The notes under the pieces: model-generated
The model's input: only the letters and a program-made list of their open reading frames with translations
Told to the model about the DNA's origin: nothing
Database searches by the model: none
Program-made: the position numbers and the translations under genes
In this document: positions 1-7,421 of the stretch, in pieces
Numbering within the stretch: the first letter of the stretch is position 1
Layout: the number at the start of each line of letters is the position of its first letter
Origin: Bordetella parapertussis
GTDB taxonomy: Bacteria; Pseudomonadota; Gammaproteobacteria; Burkholderiales; Burkholderiaceae_C
DNA length: 17,203 nucleotides
Reading direction: 5' to 3'
Assembly (NCBI GenBank): GCA_945900685.1
Contig: CAMDJS010000035.1
Coordinates: forward strand, 1 to 17,203

Positions 1-68
1 TTGAAAGCGCCTCTCCAGCTTTTGGCTAAAGGCGTGCGAGCAGTTGAAACAATGACGGCGTTTGTCAT
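1..68 (-). CDS. Acetyl-CoA acyltransferase (thiolase), N-terminal fragment cut by window edge
   Basis: Reading the minus strand from the ATG at 66-68 gives 22 codons running off the window, beginning MTNAVIVSTARTPLAKSWRG. The pattern 'AVIVSTARTP-x-x-K-x-x-RGAF' is the typical N-terminus of thiolase-family acetyl-CoA acyltransferases, which cleave 3-ketoacyl-CoA with CoA in the last step of beta-oxidation. A good ribosome binding site (AAGGA, six bases before the ATG) precedes it. Only 9 bases separate it from the stop of the hydratase/dehydrogenase gene, so the pair forms a fadBA-like unit. The catalytic Cys and His regions lie outside the window, so a biosynthetic acetyl-CoA acetyltransferase cannot be fully excluded, although the neighbour argues for degradation. 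Confidence 0.8.
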   Translation of the reverse strand, partial: MTNAVIVSTARTPLAKSWRGAF

Positions 69-77
69 GGTGTGTCC

Positions 78-2180
78 TTAATTGAAATTTTTACCTTCGG
101 CGACCAATCGGGCGAGCAGCGGAGCTGGTTGCCAAAATGTTGCGTCGTCATGCGGGTTTTGAGAGAAGCGGTGCATGGCTTGCACCATGTTGAATAAACC
201 GAATTGATCGGCATACATCATGGGGCCGCCACGGTAGATGGGGAAACCGTAACCGGTGATGTACACCATGTCGATATCGCTGGCCCGGGCTGCAATACCT
301 TCTTCCAAAATATAAGCCGCTTCGTTGACCAAGGAAAACACCAAGCGTTGAACGATTTCATCGTCGCTGATTTTGCGGCTCGTGATGCCCAGCGACTGTC
401 TGTGGCCAGCGATCATGTCCTCAACTTCTTTGCTGGGAATCGCGTCGCGCTTACCCGGCACATAGTCGTACCAACCCTTGCCTGCTTTTTGGCCAAAACG
501 TCCCATTTCACACAGCAAGTCGGCAGTCTTGCTGTATTTCATGTCGGGCTTTTCCACGTATCGGCGTTTGCGAATGGCCCAGCCGATGTCGTTACCGGCC
601 AAGTCACCCATGCGAAACGGGCCCATGGCAAAACCAAATTTTTCAACAGCCTTGTCTACCTGTTGCGGCGTGCAGCCTTCTTCAATCAAGAAACCAGCTT
701 GGCGGCTGTATTGTTCGATCATGCGGTTGCCGATGAAGCCATCGCACACGCCTGAAACCACTGCCGTCTTTTTGATTTTTTTGGCCACCGACATGACGGT
801 AGCCATCACGTCTTTGGCGGTGTCTGCACCGCGCACCACTTCTAAAAGTTTCATCACATTGGCTGGGCTGAAAAAATGCAAGCCCACCACGTCATGCGGA
901 CGCTGTGTGAAATGTGCAATCGCATTCACGTCTAAGGTGGATGTATTGGAGGCCAATATGGCACCAGGTTTCATTACTTCGTCGAGTTTTTTGAACACCT
1001 GTTCTTTGACACCGATTTCTTCGAAAACCGCTTCAATCACCAGGTCTGCGTCTTTCAAATCCTCATAGTTCAAGGTGGTGCTCAGCAAGTCCATGCGTTG
1101 CTTGAGTTTGTCTTCCTTCAACTTGCCTTTTTTGACTTGTGCTTCATAGTTGCCGCGCAGAATACCCACGCCCTTGTCCAGCGCTTCTTGCTTCATCTCC
1201 AACATCTTCACTGGAATACCGGCGTTGAGAAAATTCATGCTGATGCCGCCGCCCATGGTGCCTGCACCAATGACCGCCACTGACTTGATCTCGCGCTGAG
1301 GGGTATCTGAAGGTACATCGTCGATTTTGGAGGCAGCGCGTTGCGCGACAAACAAATGACGCAGCGCACGGCACTCAGGCGTCCACATCAGGTTGGTGAA
1401 GATTTCACGCTCGGCCGCCATGCCTTGGTCGAACTTCATTTTGGTGGCGTTTTGCACGGCCTCAATGCATTTGGGCGGCGCAGGGTATTTGCCTTTGGTC
1501 ATGCCGTTGACCATGTTCAGACTGAATTTGAAAAACGCGTCTGCGTTCGGGTGTTTACAAGGCAAATTTCTGACCAAGGGCAGCGGTGACGTGCCCACCA
1601 CGCCTTGTGCAAAAGCAATCGCCTCTTGCATCAAGCTGTCTTTGGATTCGGCCATTTGGTCAAACAACTTTTGACCTGGCAACATGGCGAGCATTTCACT
1701 CTTGACCGGTTCACCGCTAACGATCATGTTCAAGGCCGCTTCGACGCCGATGACGCGAGGCAAACGCTGGGTGCCACCGGCGCCGGGAATCAAACCCAAT
1801 TTGACTTCAGGCAGTGCGATGTCAGCCCCCGGTGCTGCGACACGGTAATGGCAACCCAGAGCCAACTCTAGGCCACCGCCCATGGCCACGCTGTGAATAG
1901 CGGCCACGACGGGCTTGGGAGAGTTTTCTACTGCGCTGATGACGCTCAGTAAATGGGGCTCTTGCAAAGCCTTGTCAGAACCAAACTCTTTGATGTCAGC
2001 GCCGCCGGAAAAAGCCTTGCCCGCGCCGGTGATCACGATCGCTTTGACGGCATCGTCTGCCTCGGCTTGCTGCAAGCCTTTGACAATGGCTTGTCGGGTG
2101 GCCAAACCCAAACCGTTCACAGGCGGGTTGTTCATTGTGATCACGGCGACATCGCCATGAACAGCGTAATCAGCACTCAT
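78..2180 (-). CDS. Bifunctional enoyl-CoA hydratase / 3-hydroxyacyl-CoA dehydrogenase (FadB/FadJ-like)
   Basis: This 700-residue protein should hydrate trans-2-enoyl-CoA and oxidise the resulting 3-hydroxyacyl-CoA with NAD+, two consecutive beta-oxidation steps in the cytoplasm. Residues 1 to about 190 are a crotonase domain: GGADIKEF at 59-66, the oxyanion segment [10 protein letters not shown] with Glu105, and the second catalytic-type Glu125 in [21 protein letters not shown] Rossmann domain starts at about 298 with the NAD loop GAGTMGGG (305-312). The dehydrogenase His435 in [15 protein letters not shown] and Glu447 are present, and two C-terminal 3HCDH helical domains follow. The start at 2178-2180 (MSADYAVHG) is chosen for its AAGGAAC site and family N-terminus; longer upstream extensions are not protein-like. 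Length fits FadB/FadJ and peroxisomal multifunctional enzymes (about 700-730). The downstream neighbour is a thiolase. It is possibly controlled from the palindrome 30 bases upstream. I cannot tell fadB from fadJ. Confidence 0.95.
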   Translation of the reverse strand: MSADYAVHGDVAVITMNNPPVNGLGLATRQAIVKGLQQAEADDAVKAIVITGAGKAFSGGADIKEFGSDKALQEPHLLSVISAVENSPKPVVAAIHSVAMGGGLELALGCHYRVAAPGADIALPEVKLGLIPGAGGTQRLPRVIGVEAALNMIVSGEPVKSEMLAMLPGQKLFDQMAESKDSLMQEAIAFAQGVVGTSPLPLVRNLPCKHPNADAFFKFSLNMVNGMTKGKYPAPPKCIEAVQNATKMKFDQGMAAEREIFTNLMWTPECRALRHLFVAQRAASKIDDVPSDTPQREIKSVAVIGAGTMGGGISMNFLNAGIPVKMLEMKQEALDKGVGILRGNYEAQVKKGKLKEDKLKQRMDLLSTTLNYEDLKDADLVIEAVFEEIGVKEQVFKKLDEVMKPGAILASNTSTLDVNAIAHFTQRPHDVVGLHFFSPANVMKLLEVVRGADTAKDVMATVMSVAKKIKKTAVVSGVCDGFIGNRMIEQYSRQAGFLIEEGCTPQQVDKAVEKFGFAMGPFRMGDLAGNDIGWAIRKRRYVEKPDMKYSKTADLLCEMGRFGQKAGKGWYDYVPGKRDAIPSKEVEDMIAGHRQSLGITSRKISDDEIVQRLVFSLVNEAAYILEEGIAARASDIDMVYITGYGFPIYRGGPMMYADQFGLFNMVQAMHRFSQNPHDDATFWQPAPLLARLVAEGKNFN

Positions 2181-2209
2181 GTAAGTTCCTTGTGAAAAAT
2201 GGACACACA

Positions 2210-2233
2210 AAAAAAGAACGGTCGTTCTTTTTT
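2210..2233. promoter_or_regulatory. 24-base inverted repeat, candidate TetR-family operator
   Basis: The arm AAAAAAGAACG (2210-2220) is mirrored exactly by CGTTCTTTTTT (2223-2233) around the spacer GT. It lies 30-53 bases upstream of the hydratase/dehydrogenase start, in the 85-base gap after livF. A possible minus-strand -10 element, TACAAT (complement of 2238-2243), sits just upstream, which would place the repeat over the transcription start; I see no convincing -35. The core GAACG-N2-CGTTC is the kind of short-spacer palindrome bound by TetR-family repressors, several of which control beta-oxidation genes in proteobacteria. The 2-base loop makes a terminator unlikely. The role is inferred and the cognate regulator is not in the window. 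Confidence 0.5.
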
Positions 2234-2265
2234 GCAGATTGTAGTCTGAAGAATCTGTTTTGGGT

Positions 2266-2961
2266 TCAAACTTCCAGCCATTCTTTGCGAACAGCTGCAT
2301 CCTCACGCAAGCCGGCCGGGGTGCCGTCAAACACCATACTGCCGTGGCCCATGACCAAGGCTCTGTCTGAAATTTGCATAGCAATCGTCAGTTTTTGTTC
2401 AATCAACAAGACCGACACACCTCGGTTGCGAAGTTCGCGTAAAAATTTCCCGACCAGCTCTACGATTTTGGGCGCCAAACCTTCAGTGGGTTCATCAATG
2501 ATGATGAGTTCAGGGTCGCCCATCAGTGTTCTGCACAGGGTCAGCATTTGCTGTTCTCCGCCCGACAACACGCCAGCCTCGGTGTGCTGACGCTCACGCA
2601 GTCGCGGAAACAAGCCGTACATGTCTTCAAAATTCCAGCGACCGGTGGGGAACTTGCCTTTGAGTCCGAGCATCAAGTTTTGGTGAACGGTCAGCTTGGG
2701 AAAGATGTCCCGGTTTTCAGGCACGTAACCCAAGCCGAGGTGTGCAATATCAAAGGGTTTGCGGTTGATCAGACTTTGCCCGTTAAAGGTCATGGTGCCG
2801 TGGCAGTCCACCAATCCCATGATGGCTTTGGCGGTGGTGGATCTGCCTGAACCATTGCGCCCAAGCAAGGCCACGATTTCGCCTTGGGCGATGTCAAAGC
2901 TCACGCCTTGCAGCACATGACTTTTGCCGTAATACGCATGTAGTTGGTCTATGTGCAGCAT
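2266..2961 (-). CDS. livF: Branched-chain-amino-acid-type ABC transporter, ATP-binding subunit LivF
   Basis: This 231-residue ABC ATPase is of the LivF type and would power the HAAT importer together with LivG. Visible motifs are an unusual Walker A GRNGSGRS (34-41), with Arg40 (codon AGA at 2842-2844) where Lys is expected; the LivF-typical GYVPENRDIFPKLTV (78-92); the signature LSGGEQQ (132-138); Walker B LIIIDEPTEGLAP (152-164); and IEQ (187-189), where other ABC proteins carry the switch His. The Gln there is usual for LivF. The start is taken as the ATG at 2959-2961, nine bases after AAGG. A TTG two codons earlier (2967) overlaps the livG stop and has poorer spacing. The gap to livG is two bases, implying translational coupling. 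Confidence 0.93.
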   Translation of the reverse strand: MLHIDQLHAYYGKSHVLQGVSFDIAQGEIVALLGRNGSGRSTTAKAIMGLVDCHGTMTFNGQSLINRKPFDIAHLGLGYVPENRDIFPKLTVHQNLMLGLKGKFPTGRWNFEDMYGLFPRLRERQHTEAGVLSGGEQQMLTLCRTLMGDPELIIIDEPTEGLAPKIVELVGKFLRELRNRGVSVLLIEQKLTIAMQISDRALVMGHGSMVFDGTPAGLREDAAVRKEWLEV

Positions 2962-2963
2962 GG

Positions 2964-3728
2964 TCAATGGCCTTGTTCTTCCATACTGCCTAAATAGGCT
3001 TCTTGCACCCGTGGGTTGGCGCGAACTTTTTCTGGTGTGTCAAAGGCGATGATTTCGCCATAAACCAGCACCGCGATTTTGTCCGCCAGCCCAAACACCA
3101 CGCCCATATCATGCTCCACAGTCAACAGGGTTTTGCCTTGCGTGACTTCTTTGATCAAGTGAATGAAGCGCGAGGTTTCACTGGTGCTCATGCCTGCAGT
3201 GGGTTCGTCCAAAAGCACCACATTGGCACCGCCCGCCATGGTGATGCCGATTTCCAAAGCGCGTTGCTCTGCATAGGTCAGGTTCATGGCGAGTTCTTGG
3301 CTTTTGTGATCCAGGTGGATACGTTGCATCCACTCATGGGCCAGCGCATTCGCATCATTGAGTTGGCTGAGGAAAGACCAGAAACTGTAACGGTGACCGA
3401 GGTTCCATAAAACAGAGCAACGCAGGTTTTCAAACACACTCAGCTTGGGAAAGATATTGGTGATTTGAAAACTGCGGGACAAACCTTGTCGGTTGATCTC
3501 AAAGGGTTTCAATCCGTCAATCCGTTGACCATGCAAATGAATAGAACCACTGCTGGGCGCAAACCGGCCACTGATCAGGTTGAACAAGGTGGATTTGCCA
3601 GCGCCGTTGGGCCCAATGATGGCCACGCGCTCACCTGGTTGCACGCTCAAATTGACACCACGGATGATCTCTGTTTTACCGAATTGCTTGTGAACGTCGG
3701 TCAAAACCAATGATGGGCTGGTGCTCAT
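2964..3728 (-). CDS. livG: Branched-chain-amino-acid-type ABC transporter, ATP-binding subunit LivG
   Basis: This 254-residue cytoplasmic ATPase is of the LivG type. It has a canonical Walker A GPNGAGKS (39-46), Q-loop region SRSFQITNIFPKLSVFEN (84-101), a non-canonical signature LTYAEQRALEIG (150-161), Walker B VVLLDEPTAGM (170-180) with Glu175, and the switch His206 in VEHDMGVVFGLADKIAVL. The C-terminal TPEKVRANPRVQEAYLG is the usual LivG tail. The ATG at 3726-3728 overlaps the livM stop by four bases (ATGA) and has an AGGA site about eight bases upstream. Residues further upstream in the same frame belong to livM coding sequence and are not used. It pairs with LivF; together their motifs suggest one canonical and one degenerate ATP site. 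Confidence 0.94.
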   Translation of the reverse strand: MSTSPSLVLTDVHKQFGKTEIIRGVNLSVQPGERVAIIGPNGAGKSTLFNLISGRFAPSSGSIHLHGQRIDGLKPFEINRQGLSRSFQITNIFPKLSVFENLRCSVLWNLGHRYSFWSFLSQLNDANALAHEWMQRIHLDHKSQELAMNLTYAEQRALEIGITMAGGANVVLLDEPTAGMSTSETSRFIHLIKEVTQGKTLLTVEHDMGVVFGLADKIAVLVYGEIIAFDTPEKVRANPRVQEAYLGSMEEQGH

Positions 3729-5011
3729 GACGCACTTCCTGATTGCGATGCTTGGGCGATATCGGTTTGAACCAATTCCCATTGGCTGATAAAGAATTTA
3801 CGTTGCCAGTCAAACCATAACAATGCCGCCGCTGTGATTGCAATGACAACAGACCAAGTGACTTTGCTGCCCGTGTCCAACACCATGCCTGCAAATGCCA
3901 ATTGGGTGTCCATGGAGGAATTCAATTGCAAGTGGTAGATCATTTCAATCAATGAACTCGCACCACCCAACATCACACATCCTGAAACAAGCAAACCCGC
4001 ATAGGCCAGATTCAACCGGCCAAAAGCGCCTGCTTTGATAACGCGCAAGTTGGTCATGATGAGCGCGGCAAAACCACCGGGCGCATACACCACCATGAAC
4101 AAAAAGATCAGTCCCAGGTAAAGCAACCATGCTTTGGTTATTTCAGACAAAAGAACGAATGCCAACACCATCAAAACACCGCCTAAGACCGGGCCGAAAA
4201 AGAACGTGGCGCCGCCTAAAAAGGTGAACAGCAAATAAGCACCAGAGCGCGCTGGTCCCACGACTTCAGCGGTGACGATTTCAAAATTGAGAGCGCCCAA
4301 GCCGCCCGCGATACCCGCAAAAAAACCGGCGATGATGAAAGCCCGGTAACGAACCATTTGGGTGTTGTAGCCGACAAACTCCACGCGTTCTGGGTTGTCG
4401 CGCACAGCATTCAATATGCGGCCTAAGGGTGTTTGCGTCAACGCATAAAGCAAGCCGACACTGATGAAGGTGTACACCGCAATCAGGTAATACACCTGAC
4501 GCTGGGGTCCATAGGTGATCCCGAGAAATGCTTGTCCGGCCACACGGTTGGCCGAGACACCTGCTTCACCGCCAAAAAACTCCGAGAACATGAGCGACAT
4601 GGCAAACACCAACTCGGCCATGCCCAGCGTGATCATGGAGAAGGTCGTTCCGGATTTGCGCGTGGTGACAAAGCCGAGCAAAACCGCAAACCCCATGCCT
4701 GCAATGCCGCCGATCAGGGGAAGCAAAGACACAGGAATAGGAAGCGTGCCCGCCCCCACCGCATTCAACGCATGGATGGTGAGATAGCTTCCCATGCCGC
4801 TGTAAACCGCGTGACCGAAACTCAGCATGCCGCCTTGTCCGAGCAGCACGTTGTAGGACAGACAGGCAATGATGGCGATGCCCATTTGCGACATCATGGT
4901 CATGGACAAATTGCTGGTGAATACCCAAGGCGCCACCAGCAATACCAAAGCAAAACCCAGCCAAACGAATTTTTCAAAATGGGAAGTGGACAGACGATTC
5001 GACTCAAGCAT
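3725..5011 (-). CDS. livM: Branched-chain-amino-acid-type ABC transporter permease LivM, with C-terminal extension
   Basis: This inner-membrane permease of the HAAT importer has 428 residues. LivM hallmarks are the segment NVLLGQGGMLSFGHAVYSG (54-72), GTTFSMITLGMAELVF, the cytoplasmic ATPase-contact motif AVRDNPERVEFVGYN (202-216), and the closing VVYAPGGF (307-314). Many LivM proteins stop shortly after APGG. Here about 115 more residues follow, with two further hydrophobic stretches (about 333-356 and 385-400), then a basic-to-polar tail ending QASQSGSAS. From memory a similar tail exists in other betaproteobacterial LivM proteins. The ATG at 5009-5011 overlaps the end of livH by eight bases and has GGGGA six bases upstream. 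It is coupled at its end to livG by ATGA. Confidence 0.93.
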   Translation of the reverse strand: MLESNRLSTSHFEKFVWLGFALVLLVAPWVFTSNLSMTMMSQMGIAIIACLSYNVLLGQGGMLSFGHAVYSGMGSYLTIHALNAVGAGTLPIPVSLLPLIGGIAGMGFAVLLGFVTTRKSGTTFSMITLGMAELVFAMSLMFSEFFGGEAGVSANRVAGQAFLGITYGPQRQVYYLIAVYTFISVGLLYALTQTPLGRILNAVRDNPERVEFVGYNTQMVRYRAFIIAGFFAGIAGGLGALNFEIVTAEVVGPARSGAYLLFTFLGGATFFFGPVLGGVLMVLAFVLLSEITKAWLLYLGLIFLFMVVYAPGGFAALIMTNLRVIKAGAFGRLNLAYAGLLVSGCVMLGGASSLIEMIYHLQLNSSMDTQLAFAGMVLDTGSKVTWSVVIAITAAALLWFDWQRKFFISQWELVQTDIAQASQSGSAS

Positions 5012-6035
5012 CTCGTTTCCCCAGCAAACCTCGAGGGCGGAAGATAAGAATCAACACCAGCAGTAAATAAGGCAAAACGGGAGCCGCTTGCGAGATGGAC
5101 AGCATGAGCATGGTGTTGTTTTTTGCGTCGGCTGACAAAATGAAACCCAGGTCATTGAGCATATTCAAAATGGAATAGTCCACCGCAACCGCGAAAGTTT
5201 GCAGCACCCCAATCAAAAGAGAAGCTAAAAACGCACCGCTCAAAGAACCAATGCCGCCCACCACGACCACCACAAAGATGACCGATCCCACCGTGGCTGC
5301 CATTGAAGGTTCTGTGATGAACGTGAATCCGCCGATCGCTCCAGCCAAACCGGCCAAGCCGGTTCCCATGGCAAACACCAGCATGAAAATACGCGGAACG
5401 TTGTGACCCAGTGTTTCCACGGTGTGCGGGTGTGTCAGCGCCGCTTGAATGATCAAACCAACCCGTGTTCGGGTCAACACCCACCACAGACTGACCATCA
5501 TGCCCAATGCGGTCAACATGATGAATCCCCGGGTAGCGGGGAACGGTGTGCAAAGTATGCGCACTGTCGCATCTGCCGACTGGCAAGCAGCACCGCCTGC
5601 ACCTGAAACCAAGGACAGGCCTGTCGTTGAATGGTTGATCAGTGTGAACAAAGGGCCTTGCAACTCTGTGGGCGGCAAAAACTCCACCGCCACCCTGCCC
5701 CAAACCAACTGAACCACTTCAAGCACGATGTAGGACAAACCAAAAGTGACCAACAATTCAGACACATGCCCCATTTTGTGGACACGTCTGAGTACTTGGC
5801 TTTCGAAAAAAGCACCCGCAGCACCGGTGAGCACAGGCGCAAGCAGCAATGCAGGCCAGAAACCCAACACACCGCTGAGTGTGTAACCGAAATAAGCGCC
5901 CAGCATGTAAAAACTGGCATGGGCGAAATTGAGTACGCCCATCATGCTGAAGATCAAGGTCAAACCTGAACTCAACATGAAGAGCAGCAAGCCGTAGCTC
6001 ACGCCGTTGAGCATGGAGATAAAAAAGAACTCCAT
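5004..6035 (-). CDS. livH: Branched-chain-amino-acid-type ABC transporter permease LivH
   Basis: This inner-membrane permease of about 343 residues partners LivM. Characteristic segments are ISMLNGVSYGLLLFMLSSG (6-24), FSMMGVLNFAHASFYMLGAYF (29-49), the ATPase-contact loop IQAALTHPHTVETLGHNVPR (196-215), and VVVVVGGIGSLSGAFLASLLIG (255-276). It ends IFRPRGLLGKRDA. The loop around 116-168 is long and carries Cys151 and Cys162. The start is uncertain: the ATG at 6033-6035 and a TTG at 6039-6041 both lack a clear ribosome binding site. Relatives I remember begin M-x-x-EFF, which would fit the TTG; the ATG is given as the safer call. It lies 66 bases after the binding-protein gene. Confidence 0.9.
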   Translation of the reverse strand: MEFFFISMLNGVSYGLLLFMLSSGLTLIFSMMGVLNFAHASFYMLGAYFGYTLSGVLGFWPALLLAPVLTGAAGAFFESQVLRRVHKMGHVSELLVTFGLSYIVLEVVQLVWGRVAVEFLPPTELQGPLFTLINHSTTGLSLVSGAGGAACQSADATVRILCTPFPATRGFIMLTALGMMVSLWWVLTRTRVGLIIQAALTHPHTVETLGHNVPRIFMLVFAMGTGLAGLAGAIGGFTFITEPSMAATVGSVIFVVVVVGGIGSLSGAFLASLLIGVLQTFAVAVDYSILNMLNDLGFILSADAKNNTMLMLSISQAAPVLPYLLLVLILIFRPRGLLGKRDA

Positions 6036-6064
6036 GTTCAAGCGCGCGCGGCAGGCGTCAAATA

Positions 6065-6081
6065 TGCCTGGGTATCAGGCA
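6065..6081. repeat. Short hairpin between the binding-protein gene and livH
   Basis: TGCCTG (6065-6070) and CAGGCA (6076-6081) form a perfect 6-base inverted repeat with a 5-base loop, in the 66-base gap after the binding-protein stop. In the minus-strand transcript no U-run follows, so it is not a standard terminator. Such hairpins downstream of periplasmic binding-protein genes can protect the upstream message and raise binding-protein yield over permeases. That role is an inference here. Confidence 0.3.
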
Positions 6082-6101
6082 GGTACAACTTGGAAATCAC
6101 G

Positions 6102-7328
6102 TCAAGGTAACTTCATCTGGCAGCTGGTGGGCGTGCTGGAGACATAAGGCTCGAAAGTCTTGACAGAAGCCAAGGTCATGCCTGTGTTCTCCGGGCTGTA
6201 GGGATTCTTTTTGTCGGCTTTTTGCCAGACGGATATATAGAGGGTTTGTTGCAGTTGATGGTCAAACTTGCGCATCTCCATGTCACCGTTGAACCCTTTG
6301 AATTTGAAACCGTGCATGGTGGCTGCTACTTTGACCGGGTCGGTCGATTTGGCCTGAGCCATGGCCGCAGTCAGCAGGTCGAAAATGCTGATCATGGAAC
6401 CGGTGTACAAATCGTCATTGAACTTGGCTTTGAAACCGTCACGGAACTTGGCCATGGGTCCGGTCATGTTGTAGTGCGCATAAGAAACTTGGTAGACACG
6501 ACCTGCCGCACCTTGTCCCAACGCTGTTGGTGTGCCAGTGACGCCGGTGTAGTAGGTGAAGAACCTGCCTGTGTAACCGCCTTCATTGGCTGCTTTAACG
6601 AGCAAGGCCAAATCGGAACCCCAGTTACCTGTGATGACCGAATCAGCGCCGGAGGCCTTGATTTTGGCAATGTAGGGTGCGAAGTCGCGTACTTGCGCGA
6701 GTGGGTGCAAATCTTCGCCGACGAATTGCACATCAGGGCGTTTACGGCCAATGGTTTCTTTGGCGTATTTGACCACCTGTTGACCATGCGAGTAATTTTG
6801 GTTCAGCAGGTAAATCTTTTTCACGTCGGGCAATTCTTTGATGAAGGAACTCATGGCTTCCATCTTCATGGAAGTGTCAGCATCAAAGCGGACATGCCAG
6901 TAACTGCATTTGCTGTTGGTCAGGTCCGGATCGACCGCAGAATGGTTCAGGAAAATAATTTCCTTGCCGGGATTTCTGTCATTGTGTTTATTGACGGCAT
7001 CCACAAGAGCGCCGGCCACAGATGAACCGTTACCTTGAGTGATGTAGCGCACCCCTTGGTCCATGGCGGATTTGAGTTGGTTCAAACTCTCGGCAGGACT
7101 GAGTTTGTTATCGAGTCCGATGATTTCAAACTTGACGCCCGCCACGTTGCTTTTGTTGTATTCCTCGGCCAAATATTGCAAGGTTTTAAGTTGGTTGGAG
7201 CCCACAGGCGCCATCAAGCCAGACAGGGGGTCGATCCAAGCAATTTTGACGGTCTCGCCTTTTTGGGCGGAAGCCGCCAGACTCAAACCGCTCAATACCA
7301 ACGCTATACCTACTTTGCGAAACAGCAT
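6102..7328 (-). CDS. Periplasmic substrate-binding protein of HAAT-type ABC transporter (Peripla_BP_6 / LivK-like)
   Basis: This 408-residue secreted binding protein would capture the substrate in the periplasm and deliver it to LivHM. Residues 1-21 form a classical signal peptide (MLFRKVGIALVLSGLSLAASA) with cleavage expected at ASA|QKG, and no lipobox Cys. The mature start VKIAWIDPLSGLMAPVGSNQ is the type I periplasmic fold typical of LivK-like proteins, as are PAESLNQLKSAMDQGVRYI and a hinge region around SGADSVITGNWGSDLALLVKAANEGGY. The ATG at 7326-7328 is chosen because GAGGAG lies six bases upstream; an ATG at 7344-7346 would put that site inside the gene and spoil the signal peptide. 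It heads the transporter genes and lies 93 bases after the acyl-CoA ligase. The family binds amino acids, urea, aromatic acids and other carboxylates, so the ligand cannot be read from sequence. Confidence 0.92.
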   Translation of the reverse strand: MLFRKVGIALVLSGLSLAASAQKGETVKIAWIDPLSGLMAPVGSNQLKTLQYLAEEYNKSNVAGVKFEIIGLDNKLSPAESLNQLKSAMDQGVRYITQGNGSSVAGALVDAVNKHNDRNPGKEIIFLNHSAVDPDLTNSKCSYWHVRFDADTSMKMEAMSSFIKELPDVKKIYLLNQNYSHGQQVVKYAKETIGRKRPDVQFVGEDLHPLAQVRDFAPYIAKIKASGADSVITGNWGSDLALLVKAANEGGYTGRFFTYYTGVTGTPTALGQGAAGRVYQVSYAHYNMTGPMAKFRDGFKAKFNDDLYTGSMISIFDLLTAAMAQAKSTDPVKVAATMHGFKFKGFNGDMEMRKFDHQLQQTLYISVWQKADKKNPYSPENTGMTLASVKTFEPYVSSTPTSCQMKLP

Positions 7329-7372
7329 TCTTTTCTCCTCATTCATAGACCTTCAAGCCTAACGTTTTTTTC

Positions 7373-7401
7373 GGGTTGACCCTGCTAGGGTAAGCCCTAG
7401 C
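7373..7401. promoter_or_regulatory. Cluster of inverted repeats upstream of the binding-protein gene, candidate operator
   Basis: GCTAGGG (7384-7390) and CCCTAGC (7395-7401) form a 7-base inverted repeat with spacer TAAG. Immediately next to it, GGGT-TG-ACCC (7373-7382) forms a second one, and ACCCT-GCT-AGGGT bridges the two. The cluster is in the 93-base gap between the ligase stop and the binding-protein start. On the minus strand a weak -10-like TTATAC (complement of 7402-7407) abuts the cluster. No U-run follows on the minus strand, so a terminator for the ligase is unlikely. Binding by a regulator that controls the transporter operon is an inference and the factor is unknown. Confidence 0.4.
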
Positions 7402-7421
7402 GTATAAAAATCATCCTCATT

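Noticed and set aside
204-1068. Two overlapping plus-strand open frames opposite the hydratase/dehydrogenase gene
   Set aside because: They oppose a clear 700-residue enzyme with intact motifs and have no independent protein-like features.
2210-2233. The palindrome as a Rho-independent terminator of livF
   Set aside because: The spacer is only two bases, so the stem would have to open to a 5-base or shorter GC-poor stem; its position close to the next gene's start and the A/T symmetry fit an operator better.
4433-5047. 204-codon plus-strand open frame antisense to livM
   Set aside because: The translation is rich in His, Arg and Gln and is typical of a reverse-complement shadow of a hydrophobic membrane protein; it also crosses the livH/livM junction.
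6222-7025. 267-codon plus-strand open frame antisense to the binding-protein gene
   Set aside because: It is exactly opposite a well-supported coding gene, its translation resembles no protein family and it has no ribosome site; it is a shadow frame.
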